64,000 nucleotides of DNA from Rhizobium sp. SEMIA4064 (GTDB taxonomy: Bacteria > Pseudomonadota > Alphaproteobacteria > Rhizobiales > Rhizobiaceae): positions 62,001 to 126,000 of the forward strand of contig NZ_PYJN01000006.1 in NCBI RefSeq assembly GCF_003025035.1. Direction: 5' to 3'. Under the pieces are notes generated by a model. The model was not told the DNA's origin and did not search any database. It worked only from the letters and a program-made list of their open reading frames with translations. Below are positions 43,851-53,258 of this stretch, one piece after another. The first letter of the stretch is position 1, and each line of letters begins with the position of its first letter. The position numbers and the translations under genes were made by a program.

Positions 43851-43876
43851 TATCTCCTGCTCTGTTCAATGATACG

Positions 43877-43908
43877 AAAAAGCCCGCCGGGGAACCGGCG
43901 GGCTTTTC
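43877..43908. terminator. Bidirectional Rho-independent terminator of hisG and DoxX gene
   Basis: A perfect 10-bp stem (AGCCCGCCGG, loop GGAA, CCGGCGGGCT) is flanked by AAAA on the left and TTT on the right, so it can work on both strands: after hisG on the plus strand and after the DoxX gene on the minus strand. Confidence 0.93.
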
Positions 43909-43930
43909 ATGCTTGGGAGGTCTTGCGCAA

Positions 43931-44374
43931 TCAGGCGGCTGCGTAGGCACCGCGGCGTGCGTCGAGCGAATAGACGCCCGGGCCGTTGGTGGCGAGCATG
44001 ACGTAGGCGCCGGCGAGCGTGATGTTCTTCAGGAAGTTGACGAAGTTCAGGCCATTGATCCAGCCATTGGCGGCCGCCGGGAAATCCGGAACGTTGACGG
44101 TCGGCAGATGGAAGACGATGCCGGTGAAGACACAGAAAACGGCGAGCAGCCAGCCGACGATGCGGATCTGGAAGCCGATGAGAACGCAGACGCCGGTGAC
44201 GAATTCGAAGGCGCCGGCAAGATAGGTGAGCAGCGTAGCGGCCGGCATGCCGGCGCCGGCGATCATGCCAGCGGTGCCAGTCGGATCGGTCAGCTTGCCG
44301 AAGCCAGCGAAGATGAACATGAAGGCGAGCAGGATGCGCGCCACGAGGATGATGATGTTATTGGTGTTGGACAT
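43931..44374 (-). CDS. DoxX family membrane protein
   Basis: The product is 147 aa with four hydrophobic helices. The DoxX pattern begins VARILLAFMFIFAGFGKLTD (~10-29), continues AGAGMPAATLLTYLAGAFEF and VLIGFQIRIVGWLLAVF, and ends GAYVMLATNGPG. Bacterial DoxX proteins are small inner-membrane proteins linked to redox and thiosulfate metabolism, but this group is little characterised. It is divergent from a glutathione S-transferase gene with a dyad between them. Confidence 0.88.
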   Translation of the reverse strand: MSNTNNIIILVARILLAFMFIFAGFGKLTDPTGTAGMIAGAGMPAATLLTYLAGAFEFVTGVCVLIGFQIRIVGWLLAVFCVFTGIVFHLPTVNVPDFPAAANGWINGLNFVNFLKNITLAGAYVMLATNGPGVYSLDARRGAYAAA

Positions 44375-44475
44375 GACGGTCTCCAGTAAAGGTGGCGGGT
44401 GCCGAGTGACAATTCCTGGGATCCCTTATTTGCGATTTTCGTGAGATTGGAAAGATAAACAAAAGCGTACGATTA

Positions 44476-44492
44476 GTTCACAATTGTTGAAC
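44476..44492. promoter_or_regulatory. Dyad GTTCA-N7-TGAAC between DoxX and GST genes
   Basis: A 17-bp imperfect palindrome (arms GTTCA and TGAAC, AT-rich centre) lies 101 bp upstream of the DoxX start and 94 bp upstream of the GST start. It resembles sites for MarR/HxlR-type regulators, which often control DoxX genes. No such regulator is adjacent; the assignment is by symmetry and position. Confidence 0.45.
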
Positions 44493-44586
44493 AATCTCCT
44501 GCGGCTGGCACTCTTCCCATATGCCCGATATCGGCTATGTTGGCGCGAATTTATTCGCCAAATCATGATCTTCAGAAGGAAGCCCT

Positions 44587-45294
44587 ATGGCCGATCTGTC
44601 TTCATTTCCGATCACGAAGCGCTGGCCTGCCAGCAATCCGGATATCGTCCAGCTTTACTCGCTGCCAACACCAAACGGCGTCAAAGTATCGATTGCGCTC
44701 GAAGAACTTGGCCTTCCCTATGAGCCGCATCTGATTTCCTTCAGCACGAACGACCAGAAGTCGCCGGAATTCATCTCGCTCAACCCGAACGGCCGCATCC
44801 CGGCGATCATCGATCCCAACGGCCCTGACGGCAAGCCGATCGGCCTGTTCGAATCCGGTGCGATCCTCGTCTATCTCGCCGAAAAGACCGGCAAGCTGAT
44901 GTCCAGGGACGCGGCCGGGCGTTATGAAACGCTGCAATGGGTATTCTTCCAGATGGCGGGCATTGGTCCGATGTTCGGTCAGTTCGGCCACTTCTTCAAA
45001 TTCGCCGCCGACAAGGTCGCCAACAATCCCTATCCGGTCGAACGGTATCGCGATGAAGCCAAGCGCCTGCTGAGCGTCTTGGAAAGCCGCTTGCAGGGCC
45101 GCCAGTGGATCATGGGCGACGAATACACCATCGCCGACATTGCCACCTTCCCGTGGGTCCGGGGCGTCGACGTCTTTTATGGCGGCCGGGAGGTTCTCGA
45201 ACTCACAAGTTTCCCCGCGGTCATGGATTGGCTTGAACGTGCCATCGCCCGCCCGGCGAGCCAGCGCGGGCTGAATATTCCGAAGCGGGATTGA
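44587..45294 (+). CDS. Glutathione S-transferase (YfcG-like)
   Basis: The product is 235 aa (AGAAGGAAG upstream). The thioredoxin-like N-terminal domain opens IVQLYSLPTPNGVKVSIALE, with the YfcG-type TPNGVKV active-site loop, and contains LNPNGRIPAIID and ESGAILVYLAEKTG for glutathione contacts. The C-terminal helical domain carries the N-capping box YTIADIATFPWV. YfcG-type enzymes act as glutathione disulfide or organic disulfide oxidoreductases rather than classical conjugating GSTs. Glutathione can be made in this cell, since gshA is in the window. Confidence 0.94.
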   Translation: MADLSSFPITKRWPASNPDIVQLYSLPTPNGVKVSIALEELGLPYEPHLISFSTNDQKSPEFISLNPNGRIPAIIDPNGPDGKPIGLFESGAILVYLAEKTGKLMSRDAAGRYETLQWVFFQMAGIGPMFGQFGHFFKFAADKVANNPYPVERYRDEAKRLLSVLESRLQGRQWIMGDEYTIADIATFPWVRGVDVFYGGREVLELTSFPAVMDWLERAIARPASQRGLNIPKRD

Positions 45295-45339
45295 TGGGCT
45301 TAAGGCAGGTCAGGCGCGTCCAACTTTGCCGCGCTTGTG

Positions 45340-45482
45340 TGCCTGGCCCCTAACCCTCTCCCCGCCTTGCGGGGCGAGGGGATCGATCCGAATTTTCAAT
45401 AGGGTTTCTTCGACAGATACGAAGCCGATGGGCTCCCTCTCCCCGCACGAGCGGGGAGGGGGTGGGGGTGAGGGGCCAGGCA
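45340..45482. repeat. Large inverted-repeat intergenic element
   Basis: The element runs from TGCCTGGCCCCTAACCC to GGGGTGAGGGGCCAGGCA, giving complementary ~17-bp ends around ~110 bp. Inside are two further CTCCCCGC/GCGGGGAG-type hairpins (near 45358 and 45435). It lies between the convergent GST and hypothetical genes. It is probably a rhizobial intergenic palindromic repeat related to the smaller copies at 31030, 33454 and 4018. Confidence 0.75.
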
Positions 45483-45533
45483 CAGAGATGAGGCGGTGAC
45501 AGACCTCACCTGACTGTCATCAACAACGATGCC

Positions 45534-46040
45534 CTATTGCCGGCTCGCCAACTGGCTGCCCGGCTCGAGTTTGAAGCGCGGAAACAGGAAGACGCCCACC
45601 ATGCTACCGGCATGTTTTCCTTCCGCGCCGATAGATTCACCGACGCAGAAGATAGGTTGGCGATGCCCGCCGACGCCGAGTGCGGTGGTGGAGTAGCAGA
45701 AGCTGGAGGATGCGGTTGCTGCCTGCTCGAACAGGTCGAGGATGCGGGCGCGGTCATGGGCTTCGTAGCAATGCATCAGGCTCAACAGGCCGCATTCGGA
45801 CGAGGTCAACCCATGCAGCATGGTGCCCCATTGACCAAGCTTGATGACGCCGCTCGATAAATCGCCGGTCCAACCTTCGGAAACGCAGAACTGCGCCAGA
45901 AGATCAGGGCCATGTCCGCTAAACTCCAACGACCCCGGAGCGAAAGGCGCGGCAAGATTGGCTTTGGCGATCTTGAACAAGATATTCCCCACCCTGAGGC
46001 GCGGGTTCCCCTGCGCGCGCTTCAACCGAATTTCATGCAT
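45534..46040 (-). CDS. Conserved hypothetical protein, possibly PAS-like
   Basis: The product is 168 aa from the ATG at 46040 (MHEIRLKRAQ); the frame is open to 46115, but the extra Cys/Gly-rich residues look non-coding. The core is compact, with alternating helix and strand: WTGDLSSGVIKLGQWGTMLH, then SSECGLLSLMHCYEAHDRAR, and FEQAATASSSFCYSTTALG. The pattern recalls PAS sensory domains, but no family can be confirmed. There is no signal peptide or membrane segment. Its neighbours give no clue. The AT-rich gap upstream may carry an unusual promoter. Confidence 0.65.
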   Translation of the reverse strand: MHEIRLKRAQGNPRLRVGNILFKIAKANLAAPFAPGSLEFSGHGPDLLAQFCVSEGWTGDLSSGVIKLGQWGTMLHGLTSSECGLLSLMHCYEAHDRARILDLFEQAATASSSFCYSTTALGVGGHRQPIFCVGESIGAEGKHAGSMVGVFLFPRFKLEPGSQLASRQ

Positions 46041-46392
46041 TATGGGGCGGAGCGCCGCTCTGCATGTTGCACAGCTATGGACCGGCAAAACCCCACCTTC
46101 GCCGAATCCATTCACGCCCAGGCGTGCTTCCGGATCGTCAATTCAATCTATCAAGTCATTTCAAGTAATGAAGCTACGCGCGCAATCTATATAAAAGGTT
46201 AGGATCACGCTTTGTTGCGGCTAACGCGAAACAAAAACAAGTAAAATTTACGTGCTCTGCAACAATCCCTCGAACATCATTGCGCTGCGATTTATAGGGG
46301 CTTTTATAAAAACGGCAATGGGGCAATTTGCGTAAATTTGCATAGTTGCAATATCTTTTGAAACTTGCGTGGCAGCCGGTTCAACATAAATG
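46041..46392. other. 350-bp AT-rich intergenic region
   Basis: This stretch, most clearly 46130-46390, is notably AT-rich compared with the window. It contains T-rich and A-rich runs, for example a GCAATTTGCGTAAATTTGCA segment near 46325. It should include the promoter of the hypothetical gene on the minus strand. I see no coding frame, tRNA or repeat in it. A small RNA cannot be ruled in or out by eye. Confidence 0.5.
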
Positions 46393-46418
46393 AAAAGGGC
46401 GGCCCGAGAGCCGCCCTT
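46393..46418 (-). terminator. Rho-independent terminator of groES-groEL
   Basis: On the minus strand, a perfect 9-bp stem (AAGGGCGGC at 46395 and GCCGCCCTT at 46410 on the plus strand, 6-bp loop) is followed by TTTTCATTTA. It lies about 50 bp after the groEL stop. Confidence 0.9.
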
Positions 46419-46468
46419 CGTCAATTCCGGATGCCGGATTGAACAGTCGTAATAAGGCTAATGCCTTA

Positions 46469-48148
<1,680 letters not shown>

Positions 48149-48181
48149 TCAGCTTTATCGGAAAAGGGGAAATCGGCCGGA

Positions 48182-48478
48182 TTAGCCGATGATGCCCATG
48201 ATGTCGGCTTCCTTCATGATCAGAAGGTCTTCGCCGTTGAGCTTGACTTCGGTGCCGGACCACTTGCCGAACAGAACGCGATCGCCAACCTTGACGTCGA
48301 GTGCTACGACCTTGCCGGATTCATCGCGGGCGCCAGAGCCGACGGCGACGATTTCGCCTTCCTGCGGCTTTTCCTTGGCGGTGTCCGGAATGATGATGCC
48401 ACCCTTGGTCTTTTCTTCCGACTCGACGCGACGAACGACGACACGGTCATGAAGGGGGCGGAAATTGGTGCTTGCCAT
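48182..48478 (-). CDS. groS: 10-kDa co-chaperonin GroES
   Basis: The product is 98 aa. GroES caps the GroEL ring. The family pattern is complete: [20 protein letters not shown], the mobile-loop [20 protein letters not shown], and [20 protein letters not shown] followed by [14 protein letters not shown]. It is the first gene of the operon and lies 61 bp downstream of the CIRCE element, in the untranslated leader. Confidence 0.97.
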   Translation of the reverse strand: MASTNFRPLHDRVVVRRVESEEKTKGGIIIPDTAKEKPQEGEIVAVGSGARDESGKVVALDVKVGDRVLFGKWSGTEVKLNGEDLLIMKEADIMGIIG

Positions 48479-48538
48479 TGTCTAATCCCTCGATCAAATG
48501 ACATTCACGGATCAGCGGGGGATCCGTATGGGGCTTTG

Positions 48539-48565
48539 TTAGCACTCTGCCTTAGCGAGTGCTAG
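48539..48565 (-). promoter_or_regulatory. CIRCE element (HrcA operator) of groESL
   Basis: The inverted repeat TTAGCACTC-N9-GAGTGCTAG differs from the CIRCE consensus (TTAGCACTC-N9-GAGTGCTAA) only at the last base. It sits just downstream of the predicted -10 box, so HrcA bound here would block transcription start; release on heat shock would induce groES-groEL. hrcA is not in the window. Confidence 0.95.
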
Positions 48566-48573
48566 CGGACGGT

Positions 48574-48602
48574 GATTTAGGATTGGCCGCTAAACGAGTC
48601 AA
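48574..48602 (-). promoter_or_regulatory. Predicted sigma-70 promoter of groESL
   Basis: On the minus strand a -35 box TTGACT (48602-48597) and a -10 box TAAATC (48579-48574) are separated by 17 bp. The transcription start would fall at the edge of or inside the CIRCE element. The match to a housekeeping promoter is good and fits HrcA control rather than an RpoH-type promoter. Confidence 0.72.
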
Positions 48603-48607
48603 GAATG

Positions 48608-48629
48608 TGTCCGTGAATTTTTTCGGACA
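48608..48629. promoter_or_regulatory. Dyad TGTCCG-N10-CGGACA upstream of chrB
   Basis: A perfect 6-bp inverted repeat lies ~117 bp upstream of chrB and just behind the groESL -35 box. Because ChrB proteins are known in some bacteria as chromate-responsive regulators, it may be a regulatory site of the chr genes, or merely a hairpin. The evidence is symmetry only. Confidence 0.35.
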
Positions 48630-48745
48630 GCTCTTCGTTGACTTGCCGCGGCTTTTGCCGGAAAATCTGAAGTATGGGGTTTGCGAATACCCCACGAGGC
48701 GTCATGCCGGAGTTTCGCGTCCATCTCTTTTGGAAGGGACGTAAC

Positions 48746-49567
48746 ATGACTTCGTTCAACGCCATCACCCCCGAAAAGCTTCTTCGTCTGCTCGGTACGC
48801 CGAAAGCGCCCGCCATATTGGACGTTCGCGACACCGATGATTTCGATGCCGATCCTTATCTGCTGCCGGCCTCGCGACGCCGGGATCATGAGAACGTCGA
48901 GGCTTGGGCCGCCGAATTTCGCGACCGAAATGTCGTCTGCCTCTGTCAGCATGGCGGCAAGCTCAGCGAAGGCGTCGCCGCCTGGCTGCGGTTGGCCGGC
49001 GCTGCGGCGGAAATCCTCGATGGTGGCCTCGATGCCTGGCGGGCAGCCGGATTGCCATTGATCCCTGTTTCGATCCTGCCCGGGGCCAATGCGTCGGGTG
49101 CAACCGTGTGGGTGACCCGCGCCCGGCCGAAGATCGATCGCATCGCCTGTCCTTGGCTGATCCGCCGTTTCATTGATCCCGGCGCGTCGTTTCTCTTTGT
49201 CACGCCGCAGGAAGTCGACGGTGTTGCCGAACGTTTCGGCGCGACGCCCTTCGACGTGGAGGGGGTATTTTGGAGCCATCGCGAGGAGGAATGCACTTTC
49301 GATACGATGGTCAAGGAATTCCGGCTCGAACTCCCGGCGCTTCATCATCTTTCCCGCATCGTCAGGGGCGCCGATACCAACCGGCCCGATCTCGAACCGC
49401 AGGCGGCCGGCTTGCTTGCGATTTCGCTCGGACTGTCGCGTATGTACGCTGACGACATCGAACAGTTGGATGCAGGCATGTTGTGTTATGACGCGCTTTA
49501 TCGCTGGGCGCGCGACGCGACGCAGGAAAAGCATGATTGGGTCTCGCATGGAGCTAAAAGATCGTGA
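48746..49567 (+). CDS. chrB: Rhodanese-ChrB fusion, chromate resistance protein
   Basis: The product is 273 aa from the ATG at 48746 (TTGGAAGGGA upstream). Residues ~1-100 are a rhodanese domain (PAILDVRDTDDF; active-site CQHGGKLSEGVAAWLRLAGA, with a reactive Cys). Residues ~120-273 are the ChrB C-terminal domain: VWVTRARPKIDRIACPWLIR, then FRLELPALHHLSRIVRGADT and LLAISLGLSRMYAD. ChrB is associated with chromate resistance and in some bacteria regulates chrA. The stop overlaps the GTG of chrA by 4 bp, so the two are co-expressed. The fused rhodanese suggests sulfur or thiol chemistry, which is inference. Confidence 0.9.
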   Translation: MTSFNAITPEKLLRLLGTPKAPAILDVRDTDDFDADPYLLPASRRRDHENVEAWAAEFRDRNVVCLCQHGGKLSEGVAAWLRLAGAAAEILDGGLDAWRAAGLPLIPVSILPGANASGATVWVTRARPKIDRIACPWLIRRFIDPGASFLFVTPQEVDGVAERFGATPFDVEGVFWSHREEECTFDTMVKEFRLELPALHHLSRIVRGADTNRPDLEPQAAGLLAISLGLSRMYADDIEQLDAGMLCYDALYRWARDATQEKHDWVSHGAKRS

Positions 49568-51000
49568 GCGAAACCGTTTTGGTTGACGCTCTCGCCGCGC
49601 CTCCCTCCCTCAGCGAGGCCACACGCATATGGGCGCGCATCGGCGTATTGAGCTTCGGCGGCCCGGCCGGGCAGATCGCGTTGATGCATCGCATCCTGGT
49701 CGATGAGAAGCGTTGGATCGATGAAGAGCGCTTTTTACATGCGCTGAGCTATTGCATGCTGCTACCGGGCCCCGAGGCACAGCAGCTCGCCACCTATATC
49801 GGCTGGCTGCAGCACGGCATCCGCGGCGGTCTGATAGCCGGGCTCCTGTTCATCCTACCGGGCTTCGCCGTCATCCTGGCGCTATCGGCCTTCTACGCCG
49901 TGTTTCACGATACAACCCTGCTTGCGACCGTCTTTTTCGGCATCAAGGCCGGCGTGCTGGCGATCGTGCTGCAGGCGCTGATCCGGCTGAGCAGCCGGGC
50001 CTTGAAGACGCGGTTCCATATCGCGGTCGCGATCGCAAGCTTCGTTCTGCTCTTCGTCTTTGACCTGCCATTTCCGTTGGTGGTGCTTTTGGCCGGCCTC
50101 TCGGGCTATAGCCGCGTGCTCTATCGGGCTTACCAGGATGACCACTGGCGGCCGCGGTTGCCGCGGCCTGCCGTCGCCAATATCGGCATTGGAGCGCTGC
50201 GAAGTGACCGCCTGCGGACCGCCATTATCACACTCTTATGCTGGCTGGTGATCTGGCAGGCGCCGCTGTTGCTGATCCAAGCCATAGATGGTCCGAGGGA
50301 CATCATCGCCGAAACGCTCAGCGGCGGAAGCAATGTCTTCGGCACCATCTTCTCCTTTTTTTCCCGCATGGCCGTCGTTACCTTCGGCGGTGCCTATGCC
50401 GTGCTTGCCTATGTCGCGCAGACCGCCGTCCAGCATTACGCCTGGCTGCGGCCGGGAGAGATGCTGGATGGTTTGGCGCTGGCGGAGACGACGCCGGGAC
50501 CGCTGATCTTGGTTCTCTGTTTCGTTGGCTTCATCGCCGGCTTCCGGAACCCCTTCGGCTTCGATCCGTTGACCGCTGGCTTCCTCGGCGCCGGCCTCAC
50601 GGCATGGGCGACTTTCACGCCGAGCTTCCTTTTCATTTTCGCCGGCGCCCCTTTCATCGAGCGGCTGCGCGGTCATTCTGGCCTGTCGGCGGCTCTTGCC
50701 GCGATCACGGCTGCGATCGTCGGCGTCATGGCCAATCTGTCGGTTTGGTTCGGCCTGCATGTGCTCTTCGCCGATACCGGGCGGCTCATTCTTTTGAGCC
50801 ATCGCGTGAAGATTCAGGGTGGCGACTATGCGAATGTTCCGATCGCTGCCGTCGCCTGGCCAGCCTGGGTTACCTTGGATATTTCCGCGCTTTTGCTTTT
50901 CATTCTCGCCATTGTGCTGGTCTTCCGTCAGCGGGCAGGGGTGGCAACCGTGCTTGGCATATCTGCCTTGGTCGGTTGCCTGCTGCGCTTCGCGGGATGA
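49564..51000 (+). CDS. chrA: Chromate transporter ChrA (long-chain type)
   Basis: The product is 478 aa from a GTG that overlaps the chrB stop. It is the two-domain form: the first half has LSFGGPAGQIALMHRILVDE and PGPEAQQLATYIGWLQHGIR, the second half a homologous AVVTFGGAYAVLAYVAQTAV and ETTPGPLILVLCFVGFIAGF. About ten to twelve helices are predicted. ChrA proteins expel chromate from the cytoplasm, driven by the membrane potential, and some carry sulfate. Chromate is the usual substrate and the chrB partner supports it. Confidence 0.95.
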   Translation: MSETVLVDALAAPPSLSEATRIWARIGVLSFGGPAGQIALMHRILVDEKRWIDEERFLHALSYCMLLPGPEAQQLATYIGWLQHGIRGGLIAGLLFILPGFAVILALSAFYAVFHDTTLLATVFFGIKAGVLAIVLQALIRLSSRALKTRFHIAVAIASFVLLFVFDLPFPLVVLLAGLSGYSRVLYRAYQDDHWRPRLPRPAVANIGIGALRSDRLRTAIITLLCWLVIWQAPLLLIQAIDGPRDIIAETLSGGSNVFGTIFSFFSRMAVVTFGGAYAVLAYVAQTAVQHYAWLRPGEMLDGLALAETTPGPLILVLCFVGFIAGFRNPFGFDPLTAGFLGAGLTAWATFTPSFLFIFAGAPFIERLRGHSGLSAALAAITAAIVGVMANLSVWFGLHVLFADTGRLILLSHRVKIQGGDYANVPIAAVAWPAWVTLDISALLLFILAIVLVFRQRAGVATVLGISALVGCLLRFAG

Positions 51001-51104
51001 AACGAACGCAGTTTGTGTGCGATGCAAAAACCTGAGCTCCGCTCTTGTAATTTGCCGGCCGGTTTGCGATGTCAGCCCGTGATTTCTTTGACCACGAGGA
51101 CTGC

Positions 51105-51953
51105 ATGGGCCAGCGTATCGAAAGCTTCCGCGAGATCGGCAAACTTTATGACGTCGCGCTCTGCGATGTCTGGGGTGTGCTGCACAACGGCGTCTCCGTC
51201 TATAAGGACGCGCCGGTTGCGCTGGAAGCTGCACGGGCCGAAGGACTGACGGTCGTCCTCATCACCAATTCTCCCCGCGTGGCGCCGAAGGTGGTCCAGC
51301 AACTGCGGGAGATCGGCGTTCCCGACAGTGCCTATGACCGCATCGTCACCTCCGGCGACGTTACCCGCCGCCTAATTGCCGAGGGTCCGAAAAAGGTATT
51401 TCTGCTCGGTCCCGAGCGCGACATCGCCATCATCGAGGGGCTGGATGTCGTGCGCGTCGAGGCTGAAGAGGCCGAGAGCATCGTCTGCACCGGCTTTTTC
51501 GATGACGAAACCGAGACCCCCGACGACTATACCGACATGCTGAAGGCCTGGTCGGCCCGTAATGTGCCGTTGATCTGCGCCAATCCCGATCTCGTTGTCG
51601 AGCGTGGCCACCGCATGATCCCCTGCGCCGGCGCCATGGCCGCTTATTACGATCGGCTCGGCGGCGAGACGCGGATTGCCGGCAAACCGCATCAGCCGAT
51701 CTACGATGCCTCGATTGCTGCCGCCCGCGAAGCGCGCGGCGAGTTCCCGCTGTCGCGCGTTGTCGCCATCGGTGACGGCATGCCGACCGATGTGCGCGGC
51801 GCGCTCGATTACGGCCTCGATCTTCTTTATATAAGCCATGGCATTCATGCCCGCGAATATGTTGTCGACGGTCACACCGACGAGGCAGCGCTTGGCGCCT
51901 TTCTGGCGCGCGAACAGGCGTCGCCGAAGTGGTGGATGCCGCGCCTTGTCTGA
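51105..51953 (+). CDS. HAD-IIA phosphatase (NagD-like, TIGR01459 type)
   Basis: The product is 282 aa from the ATG at 51105 with GAGGA four bases upstream; an ATG at 51069 would add 12 residues and has a weak ribosome site. Motif I ALCDVWGVLHNGVSVYKDAP holds the nucleophile Asp; motif II ITNSPR; and VAIGDGMPTDVRGALDYGLD is the acidic motif IV. The mid-protein C2-type cap has CANPDLVVERG. The group is related to NagD-like and pyridoxal phosphatases. It is followed by ribF after 15 bp, so the pair may share a transcript. A link to flavin metabolism is possible but not shown. Confidence 0.88.
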   Translation: MGQRIESFREIGKLYDVALCDVWGVLHNGVSVYKDAPVALEAARAEGLTVVLITNSPRVAPKVVQQLREIGVPDSAYDRIVTSGDVTRRLIAEGPKKVFLLGPERDIAIIEGLDVVRVEAEEAESIVCTGFFDDETETPDDYTDMLKAWSARNVPLICANPDLVVERGHRMIPCAGAMAAYYDRLGGETRIAGKPHQPIYDASIAAAREARGEFPLSRVVAIGDGMPTDVRGALDYGLDLLYISHGIHAREYVVDGHTDEAALGAFLAREQASPKWWMPRLV

Positions 51954-51968
51954 GGAGAGTGGTAGCCG

Positions 51969-52952
51969 ATGACGGTTTTCCATCGCAATGAGACCCGCGA
52001 ACCGCTGCCGGATAATCTCAAAGGCGGCGTCATTGCCATCGGCAATTTCGACGGCGTGCATCGCGGCCATCAATCCGTACTCGATCGCGCGCTGGAAATC
52101 GCCAGGGAGCGCGGCGTGCCGGCGCTGGTTCTGACCTTCGAGCCGCATCCGCGAACCGTCTTCAAGCCCGATCAGCCTGTTTTTCGCCTGACGCCGGCGC
52201 CGTTGAAGGCGCGCCTCCTGGAGGCAATCGGCTTCAATGCCGTCATCGAATATCCCTTCGACCGTGCCTTTTCGCAGCGTTCCGCCGACGAATTTGTCCA
52301 TTCGATTCTGATCGACTGGCTGCATGCGTCGGAAGTGGTCACCGGCTTCGATTTTCATTTCGGCCATGACCGCCAGGGCGGCCCGGCTTTCCTGATGAAC
52401 GCCGGCAGCAAAAACGGCTTCGGCGTCACGCTGATCGATGCTTACCGCGATGAAAATGCCGAGGTGGTCTCGTCAAGCCGCATCCGAGAACTGCTGGCGG
52501 AAGGCGAGGTGGCGGAGGTCGCAGGTCTGCTCGGCTATCGCTACACAGTCGAAGCAGAGGTCATCGGCGGCGAAAAACTCGGCCGCTCGCTTGGTTTCCC
52601 GACTGCCAATATGCGGTTGCCACCCGAGGTGCAGTTAAAGGCCGGCATCTACGCTGTGCGCTTCCGCGCCGCCGACGGCGTCATTCGCGATGCAGTAGCC
52701 AGCTATGGCCGGCGCCCGACGGTGACCGACAATGGCGCGCCGCTGCTCGAAACCTTCGTGTTCGACTTCAGCGGCGATCTCTATGGCCAGGTCTGCTCCG
52801 TCTCCTTCTTCGGCTATCTCCGGCCCGAACTGAAGTTCGACGGCCTCGACCCGCTGGTCGCCCAGATCAGGAAGGACGAGGAAGAGGCGAGGGCGCTCCT
52901 CGCCGGCGTGCGGCCACTTGGGGACATCGACCTGTTCATCGCCTTTTCTTGA
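51969..52952 (+). CDS. ribF: Bifunctional riboflavin kinase / FAD synthetase
   Basis: The product is 327 aa. It phosphorylates riboflavin to FMN and adenylates FMN to FAD in the cytoplasm. The N-terminal FAD synthetase has the nucleotidyltransferase motif AIGNFDGVHRGHQSVLDRAL (~21-40) and SSSRIRELLAEGEV. The C-terminal flavokinase has RSLGFPTANMRLPPEVQLKA (~205-224) and LLETFVFDFSGDLYGQ. Length fits the family. The stop lies 306 bp before ileS, across a leader with hairpins. Confidence 0.96.
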   Translation: MTVFHRNETREPLPDNLKGGVIAIGNFDGVHRGHQSVLDRALEIARERGVPALVLTFEPHPRTVFKPDQPVFRLTPAPLKARLLEAIGFNAVIEYPFDRAFSQRSADEFVHSILIDWLHASEVVTGFDFHFGHDRQGGPAFLMNAGSKNGFGVTLIDAYRDENAEVVSSSRIRELLAEGEVAEVAGLLGYRYTVEAEVIGGEKLGRSLGFPTANMRLPPEVQLKAGIYAVRFRAADGVIRDAVASYGRRPTVTDNGAPLLETFVFDFSGDLYGQVCSVSFFGYLRPELKFDGLDPLVAQIRKDEEEARALLAGVRPLGDIDLFIAFS

Positions 52953-53258
52953 GCGCCACGTTCGCAGGGCAGCAGCACAGCCTGTTGGGCCAGCTCCGAT
53001 CGGCTTTTCTATACCTTGCGGCGGCTGATCCCTCTTTCTTTCCATGCAAAAAGCGCCTATGAACCGCCAACCATGACCCAATTTCGGCTGAGCCCATCGA
53101 TACGAATTATTGGCCCGGCCTTCCGCGCGCTGTAAGTTGCCGGAAGGTCCGGGTTTTGGGCGCCTGTTCCCGAGGCGCTTTCCGCCGCCGAAAAATCCCC
53201 ATATGGCTGCGCCTTTCCGGCGCAAAACGCCCGAGACGCCGAGGCAATTGTCAGAACA
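52953..53258. other. 306-bp ileS leader with two hairpins
   Basis: No coding gene is seen. Two stable hairpins lie 78-145 bp upstream of ileS: the first (CCCGGCCTTCCG at 53114 / CGGAAGGTCCGGG at 53141) is followed by TTTT, the second (GCGCCT at 53160 / AGGCGC at 53173) by TTT. The first may terminate ribF transcripts; together they could also form a structured leader that controls ileS. No T-box-like sequence is apparent. Confidence 0.55.
53114..53157 (+). terminator. Probable Rho-independent terminator of ribF
   Basis: A 12-bp stem with one bulged base (CCCGGCCTTCCG and CGGAAGGTCCGGG, 15-nt loop) is followed by TTTT. It lies 160 bp after the ribF stop and ahead of ileS. Confidence 0.6.
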
